Origin: Sideroxydans lithotrophicus ES-1
GTDB lineage: Bacteria > Pseudomonadota > Gammaproteobacteria > Burkholderiales > Gallionellaceae
Assembly (NCBI RefSeq): GCF_000025705.1
Contig: NC_013959.1
Coordinates: forward strand, 1,293,063 to 1,357,062
Reading direction: 5' to 3'
DNA length: 64,000 bases
A program made the translations under genes and the position numbers. The notes under the pieces are model-generated. The model had not been told where the DNA came from. It saw nothing but the letters and a program-made list of their open reading frames with translations, and did no database searches. The stretch's first letter is position 1, and each line of letters begins with the position of its first letter. Shown here piece after piece: positions 10,823 to 19,670 of the stretch.

Positions 10823-11878
10823 ATGAACGACGCAATCAAATTGACACAGTATTCCCACGGTGGCGGTTGCGGCTGCAAGATCGCACCTGCGGTTTTGGCC
10901 GAGATGCTGGCTGCAATGCCACAACCGCCATCTTACCCGAACCTGCTGGTCGGCACCGAGAGCAGCGACGATGCGGCGGTATACAAGCTCAATGAATCAC
11001 AGGCGATCGTCGTCACCACCGACTTTTTCATGCCCATCGTGGACGATGCGCGCGACTTTGGCCGTATCGCCGCCACCAACGCGCTGTCCGATGTGTATGC
11101 CATGGGCGCGACGCCCATCCTCGCGCTGGCGGTGGTGGGGATGCCGGTCGCCAAATTGCCGCTGGACACCATACGCGAGATCCTTGCCGGCGGTGCAGCT
11201 GTGTGCGAAGCGGCAGGGATTCCGCTGGCGGGCGGCCATTCCATCGATGCGCCCGAGCCGATCTATGGTCTGGTCGGGGTGGGCGTGGTGCATCCCGATC
11301 ATGTCAAACGCAATGACCGTGCGCAAGCAGGCGACGTGCTGATCCTCGGCAAGCCGCTGGGTGTCGGCATCCTCAGTGCCGCATTGAAGAAAGGCGAACT
11401 CGATGCCGCAGGCTATCGGCAGATGGTGGATACGGCCACGCAGGTAAATCGTGTCGGTGCGACCCTGGGGGGTATGGACTGCGTGCATGCGATGACCGAC
11501 GTCACCGGTTTCGCGCTGCTGGGACATCTGCTTGAAGTATGCCGCGGTTCGAAACTGGGTGCGGAACTGGATTTCGATGCGCTGCCATTCCTGCCGGCGG
11601 CGTTAAAGTTGGCTGAACAGGGCTACAGTACGGGAGCGGCCGACCGCAACTGGAGCAGTTACGGTGCGGAAGTGGAACTGCCGCAGGGTTTTCCCGAGTG
11701 GCAGCGCAAACTGCTGTGTGATCCGCAGACCAGCGGCGGTCTGCTGGTGGCGTGTGCTGCTGGCGAGGCGGACAAGGTCTTGTCGATGTTTCACGAACAG
11801 GGCTTCGACGCAGCGTGCATCATCGGGAGAATGTTTTCAGAGCAGCCGCAAGTCGGGATTCGCGTCCTTCGCCGCTGA
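10823..11878 (+). CDS. selD: Selenide, water dikinase (selenophosphate synthetase)
   Basis: A 351-aa SelD that makes selenophosphate from selenide and ATP. The glycine-rich catalytic loop SHGGGCGCKI carries Cys, not selenocysteine, at the active site. AIRS-type ATP-binding motifs follow (TDFFMPIVDD, GRIAATNALSDVYAMGA, GGHSIDAPEPIYG). The ATG at 10823 (MNDAIKLTQY) is preferred, since it matches usual SelD N-termini; an ATG at 10808 would overlap the selU start codon. The 3' end overlaps the converging ankyrin gene by about 42 bases. No selenoprotein, selA or selB is seen in the window. Confidence 0.96.
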   Translation: MNDAIKLTQYSHGGGCGCKIAPAVLAEMLAAMPQPPSYPNLLVGTESSDDAAVYKLNESQAIVVTTDFFMPIVDDARDFGRIAATNALSDVYAMGATPILALAVVGMPVAKLPLDTIREILAGGAAVCEAAGIPLAGGHSIDAPEPIYGLVGVGVVHPDHVKRNDRAQAGDVLILGKPLGVGILSAALKKGELDAAGYRQMVDTATQVNRVGATLGGMDCVHAMTDVTGFALLGHLLEVCRGSKLGAELDFDALPFLPAALKLAEQGYSTGAADRNWSSYGAEVELPQGFPEWQRKLLCDPQTSGGLLVACAAGEADKVLSMFHEQGFDAACIIGRMFSEQPQVGIRVLRR

Positions 11879-12781
11879 TCCGGCGGGCGCCTGGTTCAGC
11901 AGCTCGACGATATCCAGATGTTTGGCCTTGATGGCCAGATCGAGCGGTGTGCTGCCATCCTGATATTTCGCAAATCGATTGGCACCTTTATCCAGCAGCA
12001 ACTTGACGACCTGGGTATGGCCATTGTTCGCGGCCTTGTGCAGTGACGTCCAACCGTCGGTGGATGTCGCGTTTACGTCGGCACCATGCGAAAGCAGGTA
12101 GGCGCATGCGATCAGATGCCCGCGGGTCGCAGCCTGCATCAGTGCCGTCCAGCCGAACTGGCTGGGCGTATCTGGTTCGGCACCTTTTTCGATCAGCATC
12201 TTCACCACTTCCACGTGGCCGTTGTAGGCTGCCCAGTGCAGCGGTGTATAGCCGTTCTTGTCCCGCGTCGAAACGCGTGCACCGCATTTGATCAGCAGTT
12301 TCGCAAAGTCCAGATTGCCGTTGAATGCGGAGACCATCAACGGTGTCCAGTTGCGGTCGTCGCGCACTTCCAGATCGACGCCGCAGGACAGGAAGAGCTG
12401 CACGGCATTCTGGTTGTTGTCGTCGACGGACTTCAGCAGGCCACTTGCATTGAAGTCGTAGCCGTACTGCATGAGCTCCTGGCGTTTGTATTCCGGGATG
12501 TCTTCCCAGGCTTTTACTTCCTTGCCGGCATTGCGCAACCGGTCGAGATAGTTGCTCAGGCGGATGATCTCGCTCGCTGCCTCTGGCGGGAAACCTTCCC
12601 TGTCGCCGCCGCGCTTGTCCACCATCAGATCCTGCAGATAGGCGTCGATATGCGGCGTCTGCCACAGTTCGAGCAGCTTGTTGAAGACGCGCGGGAACTT
12701 CTCCTCCAGTGTGCCTGGATACAGGTCCTCGTCGCGATCTAGCAGGTTGAACAGTCTTTCATTCATTGGTTTTCGATTCAT
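11837..12781 (-). CDS. Ankyrin-repeat protein
   Basis: A 314-aa protein without signal peptide. An N-terminal helical part of about 115 residues is unassigned. Then come about five to six ankyrin repeats with consensus pieces such as NWTPLMVSAFNGNLDFAKLLI, GYTPLHWAAYNGHVEVVKMLI, GWTALMQAATRGHLIACAYLL, GWTSLHKAANNGHTQVVKLLL and GSTPLDLAIKAKHLDIVELL. Ankyrin stacks mediate protein binding. The start overlaps the stop of the upstream HD-GYP gene by one base, so the pair is probably co-translated, and the ankyrin protein may be a partner of that c-di-GMP enzyme (inference). The tail runs into the converging selD. Confidence 0.9.
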   Translation of the reverse strand: MNRKPMNERLFNLLDRDEDLYPGTLEEKFPRVFNKLLELWQTPHIDAYLQDLMVDKRGGDREGFPPEAASEIIRLSNYLDRLRNAGKEVKAWEDIPEYKRQELMQYGYDFNASGLLKSVDDNNQNAVQLFLSCGVDLEVRDDRNWTPLMVSAFNGNLDFAKLLIKCGARVSTRDKNGYTPLHWAAYNGHVEVVKMLIEKGAEPDTPSQFGWTALMQAATRGHLIACAYLLSHGADVNATSTDGWTSLHKAANNGHTQVVKLLLDKGANRFAKYQDGSTPLDLAIKAKHLDIVELLNQAPAGSAAKDANPDLRLL

Positions 12782-14127
12782 CAGTCCTGGTATTGTCCGG
12801 CGATCTGCCGGAATTCATCCTGGATTTGTTGGAAAGCTTCGACAACATCGGGATCGAAGTGATTCCCTTCCCCCTGCAATATATATGCCATAGCATCTTC
12901 GTGCGACAAAGCCTCCTTGTAGATGCGGCGACTGATCAGCGCGTCATACACATCGGCTACCGCCATCAGGCGTGCGGAGATGGGGATCTCTTTGCCTTTG
13001 AGGCCTAGGGGATAGCCGCTGCCGTCCCATTTTTCGTGATGTCCGGTGGCGATCTCGCGGGCGATATGGAGGAAGCGGTTAGGTGTCGGCAAACCGCTCT
13101 CGGCCATGGCGATGGCATTGCCGCCGAGCAGGGGGTGCGTCTTCATGATCTCGAACTCTTCCATCGTGAGCTTGCCTTTCTTGAGCAGGATGGCATCCGG
13201 TATGCCGACCTTGCCGATATCGTGCAGCGGTGCCAGTTTGTAGAGCGATTCGATGTTGTCCTCGGTGAGGAAATCCTTGAAGTGCGGATGGTGGCGCAAC
13301 CTTAAGGCTAGTGCGCGGATATAGTTCTGGGTGCGCTTCAAGTGGTTGCCGGTTTCGTTGTCGCGCGTTTCGGCCAGCGACGCCATTGCCATGATGGTGA
13401 CGTCGCGGATCTGCGCGACTTCTTCGGTCTTGTGCTGCAGCTGTGCGGTACGTTCCTCGACCTTGTGCTCCAGCACGCCGTTCATCGAGGCGAGCTGTTC
13501 GGCCAGGGATTCGTTCTCGAAACGTTGCCGCAGCGACAGCATGATGAACTTGCTCAGGAAGTGGCCGGAGCTCAGCATCACCAGCAGGAACAGCAGCAGC
13601 ATGGCGCCCAGCGCGATATGCGTTTCATCCTGTTCCACCATCACGCGGAAGGTGAGCGGCACCATCAGGCTGAGGACATAGGCATAGAACGAGGGCGGAT
13701 GCATCGAATTCATGGTGGCCGCACCGGCGGTCAGCCCCATCAGCACGCACACCAGCAGCACCTGGGTGAGCAGGTCGGAGGGGAAGAAGAACATCGTGCC
13801 GACCCCCCACATCATCCCGAACACCAGTGCAAAGTTGAAAAGATCCTGGCTCCAGCGCTGGCACTCCTCGATATTGCCGAGATCCTCCCGGCGCTGGATC
13901 CAGAGCACCATCTCGGCCAGATGCAACAGATAGGCGGTTGACAGCCAGATCATGAGTTGCCGGTGCGAAGCGATATCCCACATCAGCCATATGTAAAGCG
14001 GCTCGATCACTATCTGGACGACCAGCATCAAGGGCAGCAGCTTCAGGCGAGCGCGCAACTGCTCGGCACGCACGAAGAGGTTCTCTTCGTCAATGTAGAA
14101 TCGCAGGTCGTCGAAGAATGAGTTCAT
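12781..14127 (-). CDS. Membrane-bound HD-GYP c-di-GMP phosphodiesterase
   Basis: A 448-aa protein with five to six N-terminal transmembrane helices (about residues 25-205) of no named sensor type that I recognise. A short coiled linker (LASMNGVLEHKVEERTAQLQ) and a complete HD-GYP domain follow. The catalytic motifs are intact: NHLKRTQNYI, LHDIGKVGIPD, KTHPLLG, GHHEKWDGSGYPLGL and AVADVYDAL. It should hydrolyse c-di-GMP. It is followed directly by the ankyrin gene with a one-base overlap. The divergent neighbour is a globin-type diguanylate cyclase, so synthesis and breakdown of the messenger are encoded back to back. Confidence 0.92.
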   Translation of the reverse strand: MNSFFDDLRFYIDEENLFVRAEQLRARLKLLPLMLVVQIVIEPLYIWLMWDIASHRQLMIWLSTAYLLHLAEMVLWIQRREDLGNIEECQRWSQDLFNFALVFGMMWGVGTMFFFPSDLLTQVLLVCVLMGLTAGAATMNSMHPPSFYAYVLSLMVPLTFRVMVEQDETHIALGAMLLLFLLVMLSSGHFLSKFIMLSLRQRFENESLAEQLASMNGVLEHKVEERTAQLQHKTEEVAQIRDVTIMAMASLAETRDNETGNHLKRTQNYIRALALRLRHHPHFKDFLTEDNIESLYKLAPLHDIGKVGIPDAILLKKGKLTMEEFEIMKTHPLLGGNAIAMAESGLPTPNRFLHIAREIATGHHEKWDGSGYPLGLKGKEIPISARLMAVADVYDALISRRIYKEALSHEDAMAYILQGEGNHFDPDVVEAFQQIQDEFRQIAGQYQD

Positions 14128-14286
14128 GAAAATAGAAGGAGTAACTCAAAGAAGTTTGCTCACAGTGGACATCAAAGCCTGTGGGCAGTCAACTGATCCA
14201 GCCGAAATGACCGCATCCGGGGAGTAATGTTGTGTGTTCAAGGGTTACAATGCTCAAGATGTACAGGGTTATTAAAAGGGTGTGTG

Positions 14287-15657
14287 ATGATCAAACATAG
14301 CAAGGTCGAGGATTTTGCTGCCGATTGGCAGCAACTGCATCAGCAAGTCCCCGAGTCAACGAAGAAGCTGATCTGCGACACGGTCGACCGATACGCTGGT
14401 GATCTGGCGACGCAGTTTTACGACTATATGCTGGCAGACAAGGAGGCGAACCCTTTTATCAGCCACGATATCGTGAGCCAACGACTGCATGCTTCAATGC
14501 AAGGCTGGTTGCGCGAACTTTTTTCCGTGCAGCAACATGATCCCAAGGAGATATACAAATACCAATGCCACGTCGGCGTGGTGCATGCGCGTATCCAGAT
14601 GCCGATCTCGCTGGTGTTGCGCGGTTCGCGGCTGTTGAAACAGGCGATCACTGAACATCTGGTCGAGACCGAACTGGATCGCGCGAAGCTGGTGCAGGCG
14701 ACACGCTTCGTCTCCGAAGTGATGGAATTGAGCATGTCGGCAATGACCGATTCATACGTTATCAATGTAGGTAAAAGTGTGCGCACCGACGAGTCGTACC
14801 GCATGTTCGCGCTTGGGCAGAACATGCTGGCTGAGCGCGAGCGCCAGCGCGCCGCGCTGTCGGAATGGGCGCAGCACATCCTGTTGCATCTGCTCGGGGA
14901 TGAGGGTACTGGCGTTCCGGAGATGAAACATTCCGAGTTCGGCCTGTGGCTGCAGCACAAGGCCAGCATCATCTTCCACGACGCCCCGGAACTGGAGCGC
15001 ATACGCGTTTGTGTCGAAAAACTGGAGCGTACGCTCCTGCCTGGCCTGATCGAGAAACGCCGCAATGGCGGTAATGCTCGCGAGGCGATGCGGCAGGTCG
15101 AGGCCGACATAGGGGAGGTCAAGTTTTTGCTGACAGGCCTGTTCGACCGCTTCATCGAAGTGGAGAGCGGGCGCGACAGCTTGACCCGCCTGCTCAATCG
15201 TCGCTACCTGCCGACCATCCTGATGCGCGAACTGGCCTTGGCCAGGAACAGCGATGTCCCGTTCGCAATCCTGTTGCTCGACATCGACCACTTCAAGAAC
15301 ATCAACGATACGCACGGGCATGACAGTGGCGACATGGTGCTGCAGCAGGCATCCGACCTGGTCACGTCCAGTGTGCGTGTGGGCGATTTCATCTTCCGCT
15401 ATGGTGGCGAGGAACTGCTGGTCGTGCTGGTGGAGATAGGCAGGGATCAGGCCCTGCAAGTGGCCGAGACCATCCGCGAGCGTTTTGCTGCCGAGCCGAT
15501 GCGCGTGGGCGACGGCAAGGTGATGCAGGTCACCGTGAGCATCGGCGTGGCTGCCTATAACGGGCATCCCGATTACGAAAGAATCGTCAAGGATGCCGAC
15601 GATGCGCTCTACCGCGCCAAGAACAGCGGGCGCAACCGCTGCGAATTGGCCGATTAG
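14287..15657 (+). CDS. Globin-coupled-sensor-like diguanylate cyclase
   Basis: A 456-aa protein started at 14287 (MIKHSKVEDFAADW) behind an AAGGG site. Residues 1-160 resemble a globin-coupled sensor: an all-helical domain with the motif VGVVHARIQMPISLVLRG, whose His is the proximal heme-ligand candidate. A middle helical region (about 205-285, with KHSEFGLWLQHKASIIF) recalls CZB or DosC-type linkers. The C-terminal GGDEF domain has LTRLLNRRYLP, LDIDHFKNIND and an intact active site YGGEEL. It probably makes c-di-GMP in response to oxygen or another heme ligand. Heme binding is inferred from the motif only. Confidence 0.85.
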   Translation: MIKHSKVEDFAADWQQLHQQVPESTKKLICDTVDRYAGDLATQFYDYMLADKEANPFISHDIVSQRLHASMQGWLRELFSVQQHDPKEIYKYQCHVGVVHARIQMPISLVLRGSRLLKQAITEHLVETELDRAKLVQATRFVSEVMELSMSAMTDSYVINVGKSVRTDESYRMFALGQNMLAERERQRAALSEWAQHILLHLLGDEGTGVPEMKHSEFGLWLQHKASIIFHDAPELERIRVCVEKLERTLLPGLIEKRRNGGNAREAMRQVEADIGEVKFLLTGLFDRFIEVESGRDSLTRLLNRRYLPTILMRELALARNSDVPFAILLLDIDHFKNINDTHGHDSGDMVLQQASDLVTSSVRVGDFIFRYGGEELLVVLVEIGRDQALQVAETIRERFAAEPMRVGDGKVMQVTVSIGVAAYNGHPDYERIVKDADDALYRAKNSGRNRCELAD

Positions 15658-17579
15658 TTCTTCGCGAAGAAGGCGACGGCTTCCGCCTCGTCGCGGGTGC
15701 GCTTGAACGGCGGCAGGCTTTGCCAGATGCGTTTACCGTAATGTTTGGAGATCAGGCGCGGGTCGCAGATCATCAGCACGCCGCGGTCGTTTTCGTCGCG
15801 TATCAACCGGCCCGCCCCCTGTTTCAGGTTGATGATGGCGCGCGGCAGCTGGAACTCCATGAAGGCGTTGTGTCCCTGCCGGTTCAGCTCGGCGATGCGC
15901 GCCGCCAGCACCGGGTCGTCCGGCGGGGCGAACGGCAGCTTGTCGATGATCACCAGCGACAATGCCTCGCCGCGCACGTCCACCCCTTCCCAGAATGACT
16001 GGCTGCCGAGCAGTACCGCGTTGCCGTGGTCGCGAAAACGCGTGAGCAGCTCATTGCGCGAACCTTCGCCCTGGATCAGCAGCGGGTATTTCAGGTTCTT
16101 GCGGTCGAACTCGGCCTGCAATATCTCGTAGGCGCGCTGCATCGCGCGCAGGCTGGTGAAGAGCATGAATGCGCGGCCTCGGCTGGCCTCGACCAGAGGC
16201 AATGCAGCCTGCACCACTGCATCGGTATAACCCTCGGTGTTTGGCTCAGGCAGGTTTTGCGGCACATACAGCAGTGCCTGTTCCTGATAGTTGAACGGGC
16301 TGTCCCAGCATGCGGTGCGCGCTTCCTGCAGTCCCATCTCGCCCTGGTAGTGTGAGAAGTTCTGTTTCACTGCCAGTGTCGCCGAGGTGAATATCCAGGC
16401 GCGCGGGTGGCCGCTGATCTGCTTCTTGAAGATGTCCGCGATGGACAGTGGTGTGGAGTTCAGCTGCAATGAATGGTGGAACACCTCCAGCCAGCGCACG
16501 GTTTCCGGCACATCGCCGGTCTGCCAGTGTTTCAGCTCCTGCACCAAGGTGCGTGCCCGTTGCCAGCAGTTCTCCAACCCTTCGCTGCGTTCCGCCTGCT
16601 TTTCCAGCAAGTCGGACAGTTTGGCCAGTTTTTCTGCCAGCACCTTCAGCGTCGGTTCGAAGTCCTTGATGTTGGCCGTCGCATCCGCTGCCATACGGCC
16701 TTCCTTCTTGAACGCCAGGCGCAGGTCGCGCGCGGCTTTCTCCAGTTCATCGCACGCCGCCGGCAGTGCCGCAAAGTCCTTGGCGCCGCTCAGCGCCTCG
16801 ATGCGCGCATCCTGCGACAGGTCGAACAGCTGCGAGGTGGACAGGCTCTCGCCGAAGAACAGGCTGGCCGTCTCCGGCAACTGGTGCGCCTCGTCGAAGA
16901 TCACCGTGTTGCAGGCGGGCAGCAGTTCCGCCACACCCTCGTCGCGCAGCATCACGTCGGCGAAGAACAGGTGGTGGTTCACCACCACCACGTCGGCTTC
17001 CATCGCCTCCTTGCGCGCCTTGAGTACGAAGCACTCGGTGTGCTGCGGACATTCCTGTCCCAGGCAGTTGTCGCGCGTCGAGGTCACGTGCATCCAGATC
17101 GGTGCGTTCTCCGGCACATCTGCCAGCCCGCTCTTGTCGCCGCTCTGCGTCACCTTGGCGTAGGTCACGATCTTCGCCAGATGCTTCACGTCCTCGCGCG
17201 TCTTGAACAGCCCGTTCGATTGCGCCAGAGACAAATGGTAGTGACACACATAGTTCGAACGCCCCTTGAGCAGCGCCACCGACACCGGCGCTTTCAGCGC
17301 ATCGCGCACCATCGGCAGGTCTTTCTGGAACAGTTGGTCCTGCAGGTTCTTGGTGCCGGTGGAGATCACCACCTTGCCGCCCGCCAGCAGTGCCGGCACC
17401 AGATAGGCGAAGGTCTTGCCCGTACCGGTGCCTGCTTCCGCCACCAGGATGGCGTTGTCGCGTATCGCCTCGGCCACGGCCAGCGCCATCTCGCGCTGCT
17501 GCGTGCGCGGACGGAACGAAGCGACTTCGGTGGCAAGCGGGCTTAGTTCGGAAAAGAAACGTTCTACTTCGACGGTCAC
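15654..17579 (-). CDS. DinG/YoaA-family ATP-dependent DNA helicase
   Basis: A 641-aa superfamily 2 iron-sulfur helicase. Walker A is AEAGTGTGKT (48-57), the DEAH box is VIFDEAHQLPE, and an Fe-S cluster region is formed by the Cys in NYVCHYH and three in NCLGQECPQHTEC. The closing motifs are GSQSFWEGVDVRG and QGAGRLIRDENDRG. Such enzymes unwind forked or RNA-DNA structures 5' to 3' in repair and replication-conflict rescue. Length and motif order fit the YoaA branch better than long DinG. It converges with the diguanylate cyclase gene, their stops sharing 4 bases. Confidence 0.93.
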   Translation of the reverse strand: MTVEVERFFSELSPLATEVASFRPRTQQREMALAVAEAIRDNAILVAEAGTGTGKTFAYLVPALLAGGKVVISTGTKNLQDQLFQKDLPMVRDALKAPVSVALLKGRSNYVCHYHLSLAQSNGLFKTREDVKHLAKIVTYAKVTQSGDKSGLADVPENAPIWMHVTSTRDNCLGQECPQHTECFVLKARKEAMEADVVVVNHHLFFADVMLRDEGVAELLPACNTVIFDEAHQLPETASLFFGESLSTSQLFDLSQDARIEALSGAKDFAALPAACDELEKAARDLRLAFKKEGRMAADATANIKDFEPTLKVLAEKLAKLSDLLEKQAERSEGLENCWQRARTLVQELKHWQTGDVPETVRWLEVFHHSLQLNSTPLSIADIFKKQISGHPRAWIFTSATLAVKQNFSHYQGEMGLQEARTACWDSPFNYQEQALLYVPQNLPEPNTEGYTDAVVQAALPLVEASRGRAFMLFTSLRAMQRAYEILQAEFDRKNLKYPLLIQGEGSRNELLTRFRDHGNAVLLGSQSFWEGVDVRGEALSLVIIDKLPFAPPDDPVLAARIAELNRQGHNAFMEFQLPRAIINLKQGAGRLIRDENDRGVLMICDPRLISKHYGKRIWQSLPPFKRTRDEAEAVAFFAKN

Positions 17580-17709
17580 GGCGGGGTATGGTTATTGGCT
17601 GGGGACGGCGTTATAGTGCGGCAGCGATTTTACGCGAGGCCACAGAGATGGGGGTGGATTTTTACCCGTTCTGCACTCTGCTCGCAGCCAATTCTCAAGG
17701 AATCATCTT

Positions 17710-18144
17710 ATGGAACACGCACCCGAAATCATCACTGTAGCCCAGGTCATCCAGCAGGCGGTTGCTCCGGTATTCCTGCTGACCGGGGTCGGAGCGGTCC
17801 TGAGCGTGCTCTCCGTACGGCTGGCCAGGGTGATCGACCGCTTTCGGGTGCTGGATACAGCCTCCAACAGCGAACGCGCCACACATGCGATAGAAATAGA
17901 TACCTTGATACTCAGGGCACGCTGGATACATTGGGCGATCAGCCTTTGCACCACTTGTGCTCTGCTTATTTGCATCGTAATCGCGGCACTGTTCATCGGT
18001 TCCGAGTTGGGCAAAGACCCCTCGACACCAATAGCCGTGTTGTTTATTGCTGCCATGCTGGCGCTGACTACCGGACTGCTGTGTTTTCTGCGCGAGATCG
18101 CGCTATCGACCAATATCATCAACTTCCCCAAGAGCCAGGAATAA
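17710..18144 (+). CDS. DUF2721 family membrane protein
   Basis: A 144-aa protein with three hydrophobic segments (about residues 14-36, 76-98 and 105-128) and a charged cytoplasmic stretch RLARVIDRFRVLD after the first. This layout is that of DUF2721, a family of unknown function common in proteobacteria. The start at 17710 follows an AAGGA site. It stands alone between dinG and a flavin reductase gene and gives no contextual hint. Confidence 0.8.
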   Translation: MEHAPEIITVAQVIQQAVAPVFLLTGVGAVLSVLSVRLARVIDRFRVLDTASNSERATHAIEIDTLILRARWIHWAISLCTTCALLICIVIAALFIGSELGKDPSTPIAVLFIAAMLALTTGLLCFLREIALSTNIINFPKSQE

Positions 18145-18216
18145 CCACTCTGCGAGGGAAGACAGTAATGGTTTGAAGAGGTCAGTTCCGATTTTCTTTG
18201 ATGAAAGGAGCGCTAA

Positions 18217-18753
18217 ATGGCCAAGAAGACTTTTCCGCTTTCCGAAGTCTATCGCCTGCTGGAGCCCGGCCCCGTGGTGATGGTGAGCACTGCACACAAG
18301 GGCAAGGCGAACATCATGACGATGTCGTGGCAGACGATGATGGAGTTCGCGCCGCCGCTGGTGGGGTGCGTGATCAGCGGACGCAACCACAGTTTCGATG
18401 CGCTGGTGGCGACCAGGGAATGCGTGCTCAATATTCCCTCGGTGGAAATGGCGAAGCAGGTGGTGGGGGTGGGCAACTGTTCAGGCAGCAAGGTGGACAA
18501 GTTCAGGAAATTCAAGCTGACGGCGATGCCTGCATCCAAGGTGGCGCCGCCACTGATCGACGAGTGTTTCGCCAATCTCGAATGCAGGGTCTACGACACA
18601 CGTATGGTGAACAAGTACAACTTCTTCGTGCTGGAGGTGGTGAAGGCGTGGATCGATCCCGCCAAGAAGAACCCGCGCACCTTGCATCACCAGGGCAAGG
18701 GATATTTTGCGGTGGATGGAGACACGATCAAGCTGTCTTCGAAGATGGCGTGA
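18217..18753 (+). CDS. Flavin reductase-like FMN-binding protein
   Basis: This 178-aa protein has the split-barrel FMN-binding fold of the flavin reductase/DIM6 family. Visible pieces are PVVMVSTAHKGKANIMTMSW, GCVISGRNHSFDAL and FANLECRVYDTRMVNKYN. Members bind FMN and act as NAD(P)H:flavin reductases or as flavoproteins of unknown partner. An AAAGGAG site six bases ahead of the ATG fixes the start. The specific substrate is unknown; no monooxygenase partner is adjacent. Confidence 0.85.
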   Translation: MAKKTFPLSEVYRLLEPGPVVMVSTAHKGKANIMTMSWQTMMEFAPPLVGCVISGRNHSFDALVATRECVLNIPSVEMAKQVVGVGNCSGSKVDKFRKFKLTAMPASKVAPPLIDECFANLECRVYDTRMVNKYNFFVLEVVKAWIDPAKKNPRTLHHQGKGYFAVDGDTIKLSSKMA

Positions 18754-18765
18754 TGGTTCGACCAG

Positions 18766-19161
18766 ATGAAAATGCGCTATTTAGCTGCCTGGTTCGTGAT
18801 GCTGGTGGTTGCGATGATCAATGGCGCGTTGCGCGACTTCACCTATGGCAGGCAACTTCCCGCGCTGCTGGCGAACCAGCTTTCCTGTGCGAGCGGCATC
18901 ATCTTGCTGGGCGCGGTGATCTACTTGTACCAGCGCCGCTGGGCATTCGCCTCGGCACGGCAGGCTTGGGTCATCGGCCTGTTCTGGATGGCGTTGACGA
19001 TGGCGTTCGAATTCCTGTTCTTCCATTACGCCGCAGGGCATCCATGGTCTGAATTGCTGGAGAATTACGATATAGTGCATGGACGTCTGTGGCCGTTGAT
19101 TCTGCTCTGGGTGGCGGTCGCGCCTTATTTCTTTTTTCGTCTGGCTGGCAAGCGCTGTTAG
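18766..19161 (+). CDS. Small four-helix membrane protein, function unknown
   Basis: A 131-aa hydrophobic protein with four predicted helices, around residues 4-20, 32-52, 64-84 and 104-124. It begins 12 bases after the flavin reductase gene and ends 17 bases before the yaiI start, so it likely belongs to the same transcript as both. I do not recognise a named family from the sequence. Codon use and hydrophobic periodicity look like a real gene. Confidence 0.7.
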   Translation: MKMRYLAAWFVMLVVAMINGALRDFTYGRQLPALLANQLSCASGIILLGAVIYLYQRRWAFASARQAWVIGLFWMALTMAFEFLFFHYAAGHPWSELLENYDIVHGRLWPLILLWVAVAPYFFFRLAGKRC

Positions 19162-19178
19162 CGCGTGGGGAATCAGTG

Positions 19179-19670
19179 ATGCAGATCTGGGTGGATGCCG
19201 ATGCGTGTCCGAAAGTGATCAAGGAGATTTTGTTCCGCGCGGCCGACCGGCGGCAGATGCAGGTGACGCTGGTGGCAAATAAGCTGCTGTATTGCCCGCC
19301 TTCGAAGTTCATCCGTGCCATGCAGGTGCCGGCCGGATTCGACGTTGCCGACAACAAGATCGTGCAGATGACGGAGGCTGGCGATCTGGTGGTCACCGCC
19401 GATATTCCGCTGGCTGCCGAGGTGATCGCGCGCGGAGGCCATGTGCTGAACCCGCGCGGCGAGTTCTACACCAAAGACACGATCCAGGAACGGCTGACCA
19501 TGCGCAACTTCATGGATGGATTGCGTAGCAGCGGGGTGGAAACTGGTGGGCCGCCGACACTCAGCCAGAGCGACCGCCAGGCATTTGCAAATCAGCTGGA
19601 CAGGTTTCTGGCGAAACACGTTCGCCCCTCGACAGGCTCAGTGCGAACGGACGTTTCCGGGGATGGCTGA
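19179..19670 (+). CDS. YaiI/YqxD (DUF188) family protein
   Basis: A 163-aa protein with the family N-terminus [20 protein letters not shown], a PIN/NYN-like nuclease-type core with [22 protein letters not shown], and [12 protein letters not shown]. The biochemical function of DUF188 is not established. The start at 19179 is fixed by the conserved N-terminus. The last 17 or so codons ([17 protein letters not shown]) are supplied by a dispersed palindromic repeat, so the C-terminal tail is probably an insertion product. Its stop overlaps the next ATG (TGATG). Confidence 0.88.
   Translation: MQIWVDADACPKVIKEILFRAADRRQMQVTLVANKLLYCPPSKFIRAMQVPAGFDVADNKIVQMTEAGDLVVTADIPLAAEVIARGGHVLNPRGEFYTKDTIQERLTMRNFMDGLRSSGVETGGPPTLSQSDRQAFANQLDRFLAKHVRPSTGSVRTDVSGDG
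19619..19649. repeat. REP-like palindromic element inside the 3' end of the DUF188 gene
   Basis: Arms CGTTCGC (19619-19625) and GCGAACG (19643-19649) flank the core CTCGACAGGCTCAGT. This core is known to me as a dispersed repeat in many beta- and gammaproteobacterial genomes. Here it lies in frame within coding sequence rather than between genes and supplies the last residues of the protein. Confidence 0.65.

Noticed and set aside
16473-17546. Long plus-strand open frame opposite the DinG-type helicase
   Set aside because: Antisense to a gene with all helicase motifs; no ribosome site, no recognisable domain.
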